Below are positions 1 to 8,414 of a stretch of 11,523 nt of DNA, in pieces. The position numbers and the translations under genes are program-made. Position 1 is the stretch's first letter. Each line of letters starts with the position of its first letter. The DNA is taken from the NCBI GenBank assembly GCA_027577415.1, contig JANBQS010000821.1, positions 1 through 11,523 of the forward strand. The letters run 5' to 3'. The stretch is from Coemansia sp. RSA 922 (lineage: Eukaryota > Kickxellomycota > Kickxellomycetes > Kickxellales > Kickxellaceae). The notes below the pieces were generated by a model, which was not told where the DNA came from, ran no database searches, and saw only the letters and a list, made by a program, of their open reading frames with translations.

Positions 1-824
1 CCGCCTACCAGTCCCGCTTATTATCCCTTTCCGAGATTTCTTTCTATTTCTTTTCTGTTTGGTCTGTTTGTTTTGTGTACGTACAATGTCTTCCACCCAA
101 GCGCTATGCACGTGGTCGCTGGAGTTGGAATGCAAGGCATGCGGCTCATACACCGCCTCTTTTTTGTATAATAATGGCTGAGAGGAGGCGGGGCATTGTG
201 AATGGACGTGGTGCTTGCCCATCACCATGGCCGTTAAATTGCAAAAACACCACAACTCCTTTGTAATATCTAGTATCTGTGGCTTCTGGGCGCAGCAGAC
301 AACTGGCGCACGGCCCCAAAAAATAGCTGTTATTGCTATTGTCAAAGCAGTGGCTTTTATTTATCTTTCATGTATCGCCCATCTTTCCTTTTCTTGACTC
401 ATGCCTCCTTATTCTGCAGCGTCACACGGTCATCCCTGTTATACCGAATATGCAAGTCTAACTATTCTTTTTTATTGCTCCAAACATTTATCTTGTAGAG
501 ATTATTATTAAGTCAGTATTCTGTATCATTCCCGACAAGGATCAGTATTCGCCTTGTCAACACTCCTATTTCTTATCCCTTTTCTCGGCTCTTTTTTTTG
601 TATCCGTCCATTGTTGCTTTTCTCTCTTCTCTCCTCTCTCTTGGTCACTTTTTTTCTCTTTTTCTTTTGTGCTTTTATAAACGGGAATGCTCTAAAAACA
701 AGAGGTGCCTTAAGCTAGTGTTTGGTCTCTATATTTGGTATTTCCAACACCATCCCCACATTTTTTGCATATACTTTTCTCGCGTTTTCTTCTTTATTAT
801 TATTATTCGGGGGGCGTATCGTTT
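1..824. other. Upstream non-coding region, no supported gene
   Basis: No reading frame here looks like a protein: the open frames are short (60-76 codons), low in complexity and without recognisable motifs. I saw no tRNA B box or rRNA signature. Roughly 560-670 is strongly pyrimidine-rich on the + strand, as is common in fungal promoters, followed by a TATA-like element and an AT-rich leader that belongs to the velvet gene. The far-left part could hold the end of a neighbouring transcript, but nothing in the sequence proves it. Confidence 0.6.
676..682 (+). promoter_or_regulatory. Candidate TATA box of the velvet gene
   Basis: TATAAAC lies about 145 bp before the velvet ATG, directly after a long C/T-rich tract, an arrangement typical of fungal promoters. 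With a start site some 30 bp downstream, the leader would be about 115 nt and contain no ATG. Assignment is by position and motif only. Confidence 0.4.
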
Positions 825-2304
825 ATGACCAACAGCGCTCGTAAATACACGACACCACGCAGAGAGGGCTCGACGTCGCCTCACAGAGCAAGCGGTACGA
901 GAGACACAGTATATACGACGTATGCACAGGCGGGCGAAGGCTCGTCGAGCTACTATCGCTCGGAGGCCAAATCACAGGGCTCGCAGTCGATGCCGATAAA
1001 CATACCACGATTGTCAGAGGACGGCGGTGGTCAGCGGGGCAGCAGTTGGCAGGTGGACGACATGTCAGTGGGTGGGATGGCAACGCTGTCAGAGTCGGAA
1101 GAATCGGAGGGTTCAGATTTGGTGTTGGAGAGAGTTCCTGGTGGGCGCGTGCACGACTTACAATCGCTTCCGCCTGATCAATTACTCGGCCAATTCAATC
1201 CTCTGCTTCGGTAAGTACATGCTATCATTGGCTCCAACTATCCATCTATGATCTTTTCCGGCCGCTCCCTCTTTTTTTTGCTAGCTGATAGCCGGCTTTC
1301 CGCTTTTTTATTATTGTCTTGGCACTTTACATGTGTCGTTGTTTTTTGGGGGATCATGGTTTGTAAGCTGTTCAACGGATTTCATATTTTGACAGTGGGA
1401 TTCACAGATTTGCAGCCTCTTGTGATAACAAAATGATCGGCAACATTAAATAACACACCTTATTGGCCTCTGGAGGTGGTCGCTGATATTTTGTAGGTCG
1501 TTCCGACTGCTCATTGTGCAACAACCAGTTCGAGCACGGATGTGTGGATCATCCGATAAGGACTGGCGACCCGTATCGCCACCGCCGGTACTCAAGCTGG
1601 AGCTCTACGATATGGAAGGCCACCTGGTAATAGAGTAAGTTTGCTTTTGTTTCCCAGAAGTGCCACACCGTCGTTATTCTCATGACACTTACTAAACCCC
1701 CTTCTTGTGTAGTAATCGGTTTATGCAGCACCTGGTTATTCATACGACACTGTGGAGAGAGGATCGATCAGAAGAACTAACTGTAGTCGAACTGCCGCAC
1801 AACACCAACAGCAAGCGTATATCGGCAGCGGCAAAGTGTCGTAAACGCGGCGTTACACAGTTTGGGTATACACCAATTGAGCCGGGACGCGAGATTGAAA
1901 ACAATTTGCTGGGGGATTACTCGGCATCTAGCTCGATTGTGGAAAATGTGGTGGGTGAGCGTGGTTGCTATTTTGTGTTTCCAAATTTGTCGATTAGATT
2001 GGAAGGACGGTACCGGTTAAAGTTTTCGCTTATCAAGTTGCCTAGTATGGCGGACGACAACGCCATGTTCCCGACATTCATATCCCACGTGTTTACTGAT
2101 CCATTTGACGTATACTCGATCAAAACATTTCCAGGAATGATTGGTAAGTTGACGTTGATTATTTTCTGTCAATGACCACTTTTTGTTCTGTTACTAACCC
2201 CAAATATTTTATAACTTGCGTATTTAGAGTCGACTGCGTTATCGCGAGCACTGGCTATGCAAGGACTTAAAATACCGATCCGGAACACGCAAGATCTAAA
2301 TTAA
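825..2304 (+). CDS. velB: Velvet-family transcription factor, VelB-like (4 exons)
   Basis: Predicted exons are 825-1210, 1497-1634, 1713-2143 and 2228-2304 (343 aa); all introns are GT-AG and the frame is kept across every junction. Residues 1-129 are Ser/Gly-rich, with an acidic Ser/Glu patch near 88-98, and look disordered. The velvet domain spans about 130-337: it opens with VQQPVRARMCG and DKDWRPVSPPP, continues with a FMQHLVIHTTLW strand, then YFVFPNLSIRLEGRYRLKFSL, DPFDVYSIKTFPGM, and closes with a GLKIPIRN tail. Velvet proteins bind DNA through an NF-kappaB-like fold and form homo- and heterodimers that link development to secondary metabolism in filamentous fungi. The RARMCG block is closer to VelB than to VosA, VelC or VeA as I know them; paralogue assignment is an inference. 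The ATG at 825 is the only Met before the domain with a clean AT-rich leader. It converges on POL1. Confidence 0.88.
1211..1496 (+). other. Velvet intron 1 (286 nt)
   Basis: The donor is GTAAGT and the acceptor TTTTGTAG. A split Arg codon (CG/G, residue 129) is restored by splicing, and velvet-domain coding resumes at once. At 286 nt it is over three times longer than the other introns here. It lacks a TACTAAC box; CTGAT at 1482-1486, close to the acceptor, is the best branch candidate. A 62-codon open frame inside it is hydrophobic and unlike any velvet sequence. Confidence 0.8.
1635..1712 (+). other. Velvet intron 2 (78 nt)
   Basis: The donor is GTAAGT and the acceptor TTGTGTAG; TACTAAA starting at 1690 is a near-perfect branch site 16-22 nt before the acceptor. 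The split Asp codon (GA/T, residue 175) lies in the linker before the FMQHLVIHTTLW strand. Confidence 0.85.
2144..2227 (+). other. Velvet intron 3 (84 nt)
   Basis: The donor is GTAAGT and the acceptor TATTTAG. TACTAAC at 2192-2198 is identical to the budding-yeast branch consensus. The split Glu codon (G/AG, residue 319) joins FPGMI to the short last exon, which supplies the conserved GLKIPIR ending of the velvet domain. Confidence 0.87.
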
Positions 2305-2338
2305 CTATTGTTTTGTTATATAAAAACGCTGAAAGAAA

Positions 2339-2344
2339 AATAAA
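2339..2344 (+). terminator. Poly(A) signal of the velvet gene
   Basis: AATAAA lies 35 nt past the velvet stop codon. Cleavage 10-30 nt later would end the transcript within the POL1 3' end on the opposite strand. Confidence 0.55.
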
Positions 2345-2356
2345 ACACATGTCTCA

Positions 2357-2362
2357 TTTATT
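2357..2362 (-). terminator. Poly(A) signal of POL1
   Basis: Read on the minus strand, AATAAA begins 9 nt after the POL1 TGA. Cleavage 10-30 nt further would fall at or before the velvet poly(A) signal, so the two convergent transcripts probably overlap at their tails. Confidence 0.55.
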
Positions 2363-2370
2363 TAATTTTT

Positions 2371-5300
2371 TCAATTGTGACAAAAGGAGAATAGAGTAGA
2401 GAGGTTGACAAATTTACGAGCCGAGACTGACAAGTAATTGTCAACGACAGACGACAGTTTCATGATATGCTCTGAGTGACGGTCACGTAGGGTGAGGATC
2501 TGTGCTGACGTAGTTTCCAGACGCGTAGCCGATCTATCGACAGCCAGGAGAGCGGCAAAGTACTGTATCTGATGGTAGAGTTGTTTGTCCGTGTAGAGGT
2601 CCTGCATACGGCCTGAGCACTGGGGACGGAGACAGCGAGTACCTGAGACAGTCAGTAGGCGAGACTTTAGATTACACGCTGGTTCGTCACACTGCGCGGA
2701 GAAAGCATAGTACTCTCTGATATGCTTACGGATCTGCAGAGCGAGCTGTGTAGATAGTGACGCTGGCGACGGCAGATGCCCACAGTGGGTACAGGTGAGA
2801 CCTGAATCCGCTGTGCCATCTTTACTACGTGCTATGCCGTCACACACATAGGATGCCTTGCATGCTGAGCAAACTGGTGTGAACTGTCGTGCGTGTTTGA
2901 ACCGCTCGGCGTCGGATATCTGCGAGTCCAAGGTACGCAATGTGTCGTCTGTGGGGACTGTGGGCGCGCGGTACTTGTTGGGATCTAGGCCTAGACACTG
3001 CGCTAAGACTGCCATGTCGGTGGCGAGGGGCTCGAGTAGGCGGGCGCAGGGCGGCAATACTTGTTGATTCAGATACCAGTCGTAATCCGGGTACAATGCA
3101 CCCTGAGAGGCTTGGATCTCGTCGGGATGGCGCGCGCGCTCTGCGTAGGAACCCTGGTCTTGAGTACATTGGGGGTCGCAGATAATATAAGGCACTGTAT
3201 CTCCTGACCGTACTGGCTCGCCACGCTCGCGCAGGCGTAGGGCAACTAGTACGTGGGGCTGAGATTTCTTGTCGGGATAATTCTCGGGCGGTTTCGTCAA
3301 CCCCTTATGTACCGTGTACTTGTCCAGAGGCACTTTGCCCTGTCGCACTGCGGTGGCTACTTTGGCTAAATGCTCGTGGACTCTGGTCATTACCGAGTTT
3401 TCGTCATCTTCGGAGTCGACATGATCTGCAAATAACTGCTTCAGCACATAGTCCGATACGTCGTGCGAGAGACCACACCAGTCACGACGCACAAGGTCCA
3501 AACCTTTTGACTCCAATTGGGTTTGGTATTCTGAGCCGTCCAGATGTTTTTCGGGGGCTGTGATTAGTAGCGCGGCGTACTTCTTTTTCTTTAGCAAAAG
3601 CAGCCTCTTAAACACACCGTCGATATCGAGCTCCAGCAGGCGGTAGCGCTCATTGACACGGCGCTTAAACTGAGCACCCATTTCATAGACATCCGCTAGG
3701 GCATCCGCACGAGTAGCAATCATAATCGAATCAGTGTCGCCGTAGATTACTTCCAAGCCGTCAGAGAGCGCTAGATCGCGAGTGGCCTGTAGGATCTCTC
3801 GGCCGCGAGCTGTGATCAGCATGGCTAGGGGTTTGGCGTAGAAGCGGGAGTGCGTAAAGCCGAGACATCCATACATGGAGTTGGCTGTCAGTTTGAGCGC
3901 GCGCTGACGTAGGTCCAGCTGACCTGCCTCCTCGGGCGACGTGGGCCGCTTCAAAAGCTGCTTGACTTGGCGGCGCCTGTCCACCAGAGTTTTGAGCAGA
4001 CGCGGCAGAATACCCGGTGCTAGGTCGGGTGCTGGCGTATCGGGCAATGCGTCGTTGGTGCGTCGTACGGTGGTGAAGCAAATGTTGTACTCTTGGATAA
4101 TCGACGGATACAGCGAGTTAAAATCCAACAGCAAGACAAACCGGTCATAGAATCCACGCTTAGGCTCCAAGACAAGTCCACCCAAATAGGCTGGCTTGCG
4201 CTTCCCTGGCTTACTACTGCCAGGCTCGGCAGCGGCCGGCTCATCGTCATCGGCATCCTGCTGGTCAATAGCCTCGGCCATCTCGGCGCTGAGACTGGCG
4301 ACAGAAGGCTTGTTTGATTCTGCGGGCTTATTGTTTCCAAAGAATCGATCTGGGCGGATAAACTTATTGCGGTAGAACTCGTGCAATAACAGGTACTCGT
4401 TCCGCTCGGCACGGGCGCCCATCAGTGTGCGCGCCCACAGGTTGCCCGCCAAGTTCGTCAGCTGCTTGGTCAGTGGCAGGGCCTGCAGGTGGATCATAAG
4501 CGCGGTGGCGAGGAAGGCGTCAAACGCCGTGTGGCGCACAAAATGCAGCAGCTGCTTGGATGACGTAAAGTGGTCGGGAATCCGCTCAAACGGAATCTCC
4601 TCGCGCTGGATCGATAGCTCCTGAGTAGCCAGGCTCGACAGCGAGTAGGACTTGGCACGAATCAGGTCTTTGCTAGCCAGATATGTATCACATACTACGC
4701 GACCTGCCAGTATCTGGCGCTCGGCCCACGAGCTGTCGCCCGACGACTGCGGGCGCGGCCACTGCGTGCGGCGCATGCGGCCCAGCTTCGACCAGCCGTC
4801 GATACGCAAAGCGCGCATGCGGTGCAGAAGCACTGAGAGGTCAAAGCCGTAGAAATTGTGGGCGACCAAAATGTCAGGGTCTGCCCGCTGCAGCAGCGCC
4901 ATGAGCAGGTTCAGCAGCGCCGCCTCGCCCTTGACAACCTCCACGGTCATCCCGCGAGTGGCCTGTGCGGCGCGCATAAAGTCCGGCGGCAGAGGAACGC
5001 CAGTCAGCTGGCGCACCACCGTCGTCTGCTCGGCCTGGCGCTGCGCCGCCGGCGTTGCGTCGTCCAGTGACATGTCGCGGTGTACCAGCACGCTGACAGC
5101 AACAACCTCGTTGGCGTTGTCCTTGTGGTTCATGACGGTCTTCAGGCTCAGCGTCATCGACGTCATCGTCGGCGTACGCGCCACCCTGCCCTCGGCAATC
5201 GCATCGTCGCTAAGCACGCTCACGCGCTTGGCATCGTCGACCAAGAACTCTGCGCGGCACCAGGACAGCCGATCGCGGGACTCTACCACGCGGACGCCCT

Positions 5301-6772
5301 TGATCTCAAGCCAGCACGGGCCCATGATGCGCCGCTTCAAGAGAAACAGCTCCAGCGCCGAATACGTCGTGCCAAATGCCCGCTCGAACGTCGTGCCGGA
5401 GATATCGGCCGGCAAGGCGGGCTGGTCAAAGTCATAGACGACTTTGAGGTACTCGGCGGAGGCTGGCACATCGGCGATCTCGAACGCGTACTTGCGCTCG
5501 ACGGGCTTGCAGGCAAAGTCGCGGATCCCACGACGCAAGGCCAGCTGCTCAAAGTCGCGGTGAACGTCCAGCGCGTCGTACCGCTCGCCTGTCGCCTGGT
5601 CGATGCGCGGGAGGAGGAATACGTTGCGCTCGAGCTTGGTCACCTGCACGCAGCAGCTCTGGTACGACGTGCCCTGTGCCATCTTGCCAAACAGGTACAC
5701 GTTGCCGTTCTTCTCCATTGCGTCGATCCAGTACATGCGCAGATCTCCCGCTGGCACTTCCTCTGTGGCACCAACGGCAACGGCGCTTGCCTGGGTGGCG
5801 GGTGTGTGGCTGGCCATTGCGTTCTGCACCTCCATCCAGTTCTGCCCGCGCGGCTCGTCATCTTCCGCATACAGCGCCTCCTCCTTTACCACTTCAAGCT
5901 CATCGAGTCCGTCCAGCACCGAGTCGTCGATGAACTGGTCCACGCCATCATGGCTCTCGGCGACAGGCTCCTGCTTGACCACAACCACCTCGCTGTCTGC
6001 CTCCAAAAACGGGTCCTCAATGTCATGCCGCACTCTCTTGGTCGGAGGCAATGCAAACGGATCCTGTGACGGGTCCGAGATATCCATGATCATTACTGGC
6101 TGCGGCCTCGGTGTACTCGATCCCACAGACTTTCCCATGGCAGCTGACGCCCGCCTACGCGCGCTATACGTGCTATCGGGAGTAGCCGCCACATGACGAC
6201 GCTTCATAGGTTTGGAGGGTGTCAGCGGAATATCTAGTTCGTTCATCAACGAGGATATAAACACGTCTTCGTCCTGCGTAGAGGTCTTTTTAACCAACGC
6301 GGGCTTTAGTTGAACATTCTTGAACATCGTGCTGATTCTCCTGCTCTCCTTCACCACTGGAATCGGTGCCTTGCCCGCTGCCTTTTTACTTGCTTTGGTC
6401 GGCTTGCTGGGTGACCCGCCGATATCGTCTAGTCCATCTTCGACGTACCCGGCTCCATCGTCGTCAACGACAAAGTCATTCATAGTACTGCTGCTATGCT
6501 GTATCCTACGCTGATACTCGTCTTCATCCACTTTCATATACATCTCGTCGTCGTCGTCGTCATCATCCTATTAAATAAAAATAAAACACAAGTGTTAGTA
6601 AATTGCCTGTACATTTCATAACTTTTTTATCTTCATAAGGTCCTACCTTCAGTAACGATAGTGCGCTTTCGCCAGTTGCGCGTATGCGACGTAGTTTAGC
6701 GAATTTGCTCTCGGTGGAGTTCTCGCTACTCTCACCGCGTGAGCGCAAACGACGCTGCACTGGTGGTGACAT
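2371..6772 (-). CDS. POL1: DNA polymerase alpha catalytic subunit (POL1)
   Basis: Exon 1 is 6772-6647 (42 codons) and exon 2 6567-2371; the product is 1440 aa, normal for the family (about 1460). It extends RNA primers made by primase at replication initiation and on the lagging strand, in the nucleus. Visible in order: the conserved N-terminal block FVVDDDGAGYVEDG (about 74-87); an acidic-hydrophobic segment DEDVFISSLMNEL (about 141-153) resembling a Ctf4-binding peptide; the B-family exonuclease-like domain with LKT (517-519) in place of the Exo I acidic pair, hence no proofreading as in all eukaryotic Pol alpha; motif A DFNSLYPS (857-864); motif B around K934 (LKLTANSMYG); motif C YGDTDS with D986 and D988; a KKKKY block; and two C-terminal four-cysteine sites, C1275/1278/1301/1304 and C1335/1340/1354/1359, used for metal and B-subunit binding. 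All catalytic residues are intact. Two ACGCGT boxes lie upstream. Confidence 0.97.
6545..6567 (-). repeat. GAY-codon run encoding seven Asp at the start of POL1 exon 2
   Basis: On the minus strand, GAT GAT followed by five GAC codons and a GAG directly follow the intron acceptor, giving D43-D49 and E50. Acidic stretches at this place are seen in other Pol alpha N-termini, so the tract is coding, but a trinucleotide run next to a splice site may vary in length between strains. Confidence 0.8.
6568..6646 (-). other. POL1 intron (79 nt)
   Basis: Read on the minus strand, the donor is GTAGGA after an AAG codon, the branch site is a perfect TACTAAC (6600-6594) and the acceptor TTTAATAG. It is a phase 0 intron. 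Splicing joins SLLK to DDDDDDDE and gives an N-terminus with the basic-then-acidic layout expected for Pol alpha; starting at the first Met of exon 2 would lose the 50 N-terminal residues. Confidence 0.87.
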
Positions 6773-6853
6773 TAAGATATAAAAATAATAATAATAAAAA
6801 GTTTTTTTTTGTTGGTAAAGAGAAAATCACTTACAACACGTTTACACTCATGA

Positions 6854-6859
6854 ACGCGT
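6854..6859 (-). promoter_or_regulatory. MCB (MluI cell-cycle box) upstream of POL1, proximal copy
   Basis: ACGCGT, palindromic, lies 82 bp before the POL1 ATG. In budding and fission yeast this motif is bound by the MBF complex and drives G1/S expression of DNA-synthesis genes, POL1 among them. Confidence 0.7.
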
Positions 6860-6876
6860 TTCTACTCGTTTCCGCG

Positions 6877-6882
6877 ACGCGT
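6877..6882 (-). promoter_or_regulatory. MCB (MluI cell-cycle box) upstream of POL1, distal copy
   Basis: A second ACGCGT lies 105 bp before the POL1 ATG, 23 bp (about two helical turns) from the first. Pairs of MCBs at this distance from the start are typical of MBF targets. It sits just past the end of the upstream carrier gene. Confidence 0.7.
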
Positions 6883-6920
6883 TTTCATTAATCACTTTAT
6901 CAAATCGCATGATCTGAACT

Positions 6921-6926
6921 TTTATT
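6921..6926 (-). terminator. Poly(A) signal overlapping the stop codon of the carrier gene
   Basis: Read on the minus strand, the last codons are AAC AAA TAA followed by AAG, so AATAAA contains the TAA stop itself. Cleavage 10-30 nt later gives a 3' UTR of only a few tens of bases, ending before the distal POL1 MCB box. Confidence 0.5.
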
Positions 6927-8400
6927 TGTTCCATGCGCTTTTACAGAAATAATGAGCTAGTTCAGCAGTGAGCCAGCCTAAAGCCAGATCCGAGACCAAC
7001 GATGGAGTAAAGCCGGCGTATAGCGATGTCAGACCCTGTGTGGGAGAACGTCGGATACGCCCTAGGCAATTGAAGAACCCCCTGTATCCGAACCTAGTCA
7101 AACCGCCTGCCTGATCAGCCATCAGTCTAACGATAATCGCGTCGACTGGGTACAACAGTGCTCTGATCGCAATGCTACTAACTATACAACTCACAGTCTG
7201 CGTGTATATAAGGAACTCGCCCTTCTCCGCAGGCATCTCAGACCCGGCCGATACTGACCTACGACGACGAGTAACAGTGGGCGGCGACTGGTCATCGAGG
7301 TCCAGCTGGCTTTCTATACCCGTGAACACTATCTCTACGTCGCTGCTAGTAGGCTCCGCCGGAGACATGGGCACTGTAGCTGCGGGTGGATGCATATCCA
7401 GCGCAGAAACCTCATCAACATCGCCATTTATAGCCGTATTATTTGCAGCCGCAACCGCTGTTGCCCTCATGAGCGCTCGTCTGCGAGTAGAATGCGAAGG
7501 GAGTGAGCGAGAACCCGGCATTGTAAAGTCACTTAGTATGTAGGGCGACTGGGCGATAAACCCCGGCAAACCGATGCCATGCAATACGGAGGCGGCTAGT
7601 CGTCTTGTGATGGAACCGATTCTGGCCACTGACACGTACATGGCAACTGAACGCGGTGATATGAGTAGCCTATTGATGAATGCTTCTAGTGTGCCTTGGA
7701 AGATGTTGCCGATGACATCACGCACATAGACGCAAAAGACTGAGCCTCGCGGGTTTCTAAGCAACAGTCGGTCTCTGATCCACCACATTGCTGGAGCTAA
7801 TAGCTGGGGGATAGAAACTGGAGTACCGCTGATATCTAGGAGCCGGGTGACTAGGGACTGACGGAACGTGCCGTATAACAGGGCGAACACGAGGTAGTGC
7901 ATGAGCACGCCGACGAACATCACCCACAGGCTGCTGACCTCTCCTGGCGTAATACCATTGACCACCAGGCCTACCACTCCCAAGTGATACCCGCTAAACC
8001 CTTGGTACAAAATACCCACCGGCATGTGTCGCCACAACGCCCTATACAAGCCCACTGACCACGGCGGCCTAACACCAGTAAACTGTGCGTACATCGTGGC
8101 GCTGTTCTGTGGGTACCAGACTAGAGCCATTGCCATACGCGTAACAAATATCGCGTTGGACCTAGTCCATAGTTTACCTGGAGACCTGGGCAGATATCGC
8201 CAGGACCCTGTAGTCGCCTCGGGTGTGTTGCTGGCCAGTGTTGACGTGTCGAATTGCGCAATTCGCCGTAATACATCGTCTTCGGCCCGCTGTAGCGTGT
8301 CTCTGCTCTCTGCCATCGACATCTGCCACGCCGTGCGTGGCGTCTGTCGACTACCCGACCTCGTACCTAGTCTGTGACTATGCGGTGCAATAACAACCAT
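6922..8400 (-). CDS. SLC25A46/Ugo1-type mitochondrial outer-membrane carrier-fold protein
   Basis: The product is 492 aa and intronless, close to yeast Ugo1 (about 500) and somewhat longer than human SLC25A46. The C-terminal module (about 400-486) begins with YPVDAIIVRLM: P418 and D420 match the carrier signature, but the basic residue sits at P+7 (R425), as I recall for SLC25A46, not at P+5 as in true transporters. It is followed by YRGFFNCLGRI and LYAGF, the second half of a carrier repeat. Hydrophobic helices are visible near 126-150, 155-176 and 222-240. Residues about 296-394 form a polar, Ser/Arg/Asp-rich insert without hydrophobic runs. Family members act in the mitochondrial outer membrane in fusion and lipid transfer and do not carry metabolites; that role is transferred by family resemblance. 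Start: the frame stays open upstream, but the first ATG is at 8400, followed by G; M27 and M29 are alternatives. It is in tandem with POL1, with 149 bp between the coding regions. Confidence 0.65.
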   Translation of the reverse strand: MVVIAPHSHRLGTRSGSRQTPRTAWQMSMAESRDTLQRAEDDVLRRIAQFDTSTLASNTPEATTGSWRYLPRSPGKLWTRSNAIFVTRMAMALVWYPQNSATMYAQFTGVRPPWSVGLYRALWRHMPVGILYQGFSGYHLGVVGLVVNGITPGEVSSLWVMFVGVLMHYLVFALLYGTFRQSLVTRLLDISGTPVSIPQLLAPAMWWIRDRLLLRNPRGSVFCVYVRDVIGNIFQGTLEAFINRLLISPRSVAMYVSVARIGSITRRLAASVLHGIGLPGFIAQSPYILSDFTMPGSRSLPSHSTRRRALMRATAVAAANNTAINGDVDEVSALDMHPPAATVPMSPAEPTSSDVEIVFTGIESQLDLDDQSPPTVTRRRRSVSAGSEMPAEKGEFLIYTQTVSCIVSSIAIRALLYPVDAIIVRLMADQAGGLTRFGYRGFFNCLGRIRRSPTQGLTSLYAGFTPSLVSDLALGWLTAELAHYFCKSAWNK

Positions 8401-8408
8401 GTGGACGC

Positions 8409-8414
8409 TTACAT
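8409..8414 (-). promoter_or_regulatory. Start-stop upstream ORF (ATGTAA) before the carrier gene
   Basis: Read on the minus strand, ATG is followed at once by TAA, 8 nt before the main ATG. If the leader includes it, a ribosome starting there would stall and lower translation of the carrier protein. GTAAGC within it also resembles a splice donor, a second possible reading. Confidence 0.35.

Noticed and set aside
75..397. Two overlapping short open frames near the left edge
   Set aside because: 60-63 codons each, mixed composition, no motif, no supportive splice or poly(A) context; such frames are expected by chance.
1248..1436. 62-codon hydrophobic open frame inside velvet intron 1
   Set aside because: Clean donor and acceptor sites remove it and restore the velvet frame; it could not be joined to the velvet domain in frame with good splice sites.
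5080..6069. Long open frame (329 codons) on the + strand, antisense to POL1
   Set aside because: It lies entirely within conserved POL1 coding sequence in a GC-rich part, where antisense frames stay open because of codon bias. The predicted protein is rich in His, Arg and Leu and has no recognisable domain.
6831..6851. Six-codon upstream ORF before POL1 on the minus strand
   Set aside because: It starts only 3 bp downstream of the proximal MCB box, so it probably lies upstream of the transcript start and is not in the mRNA.
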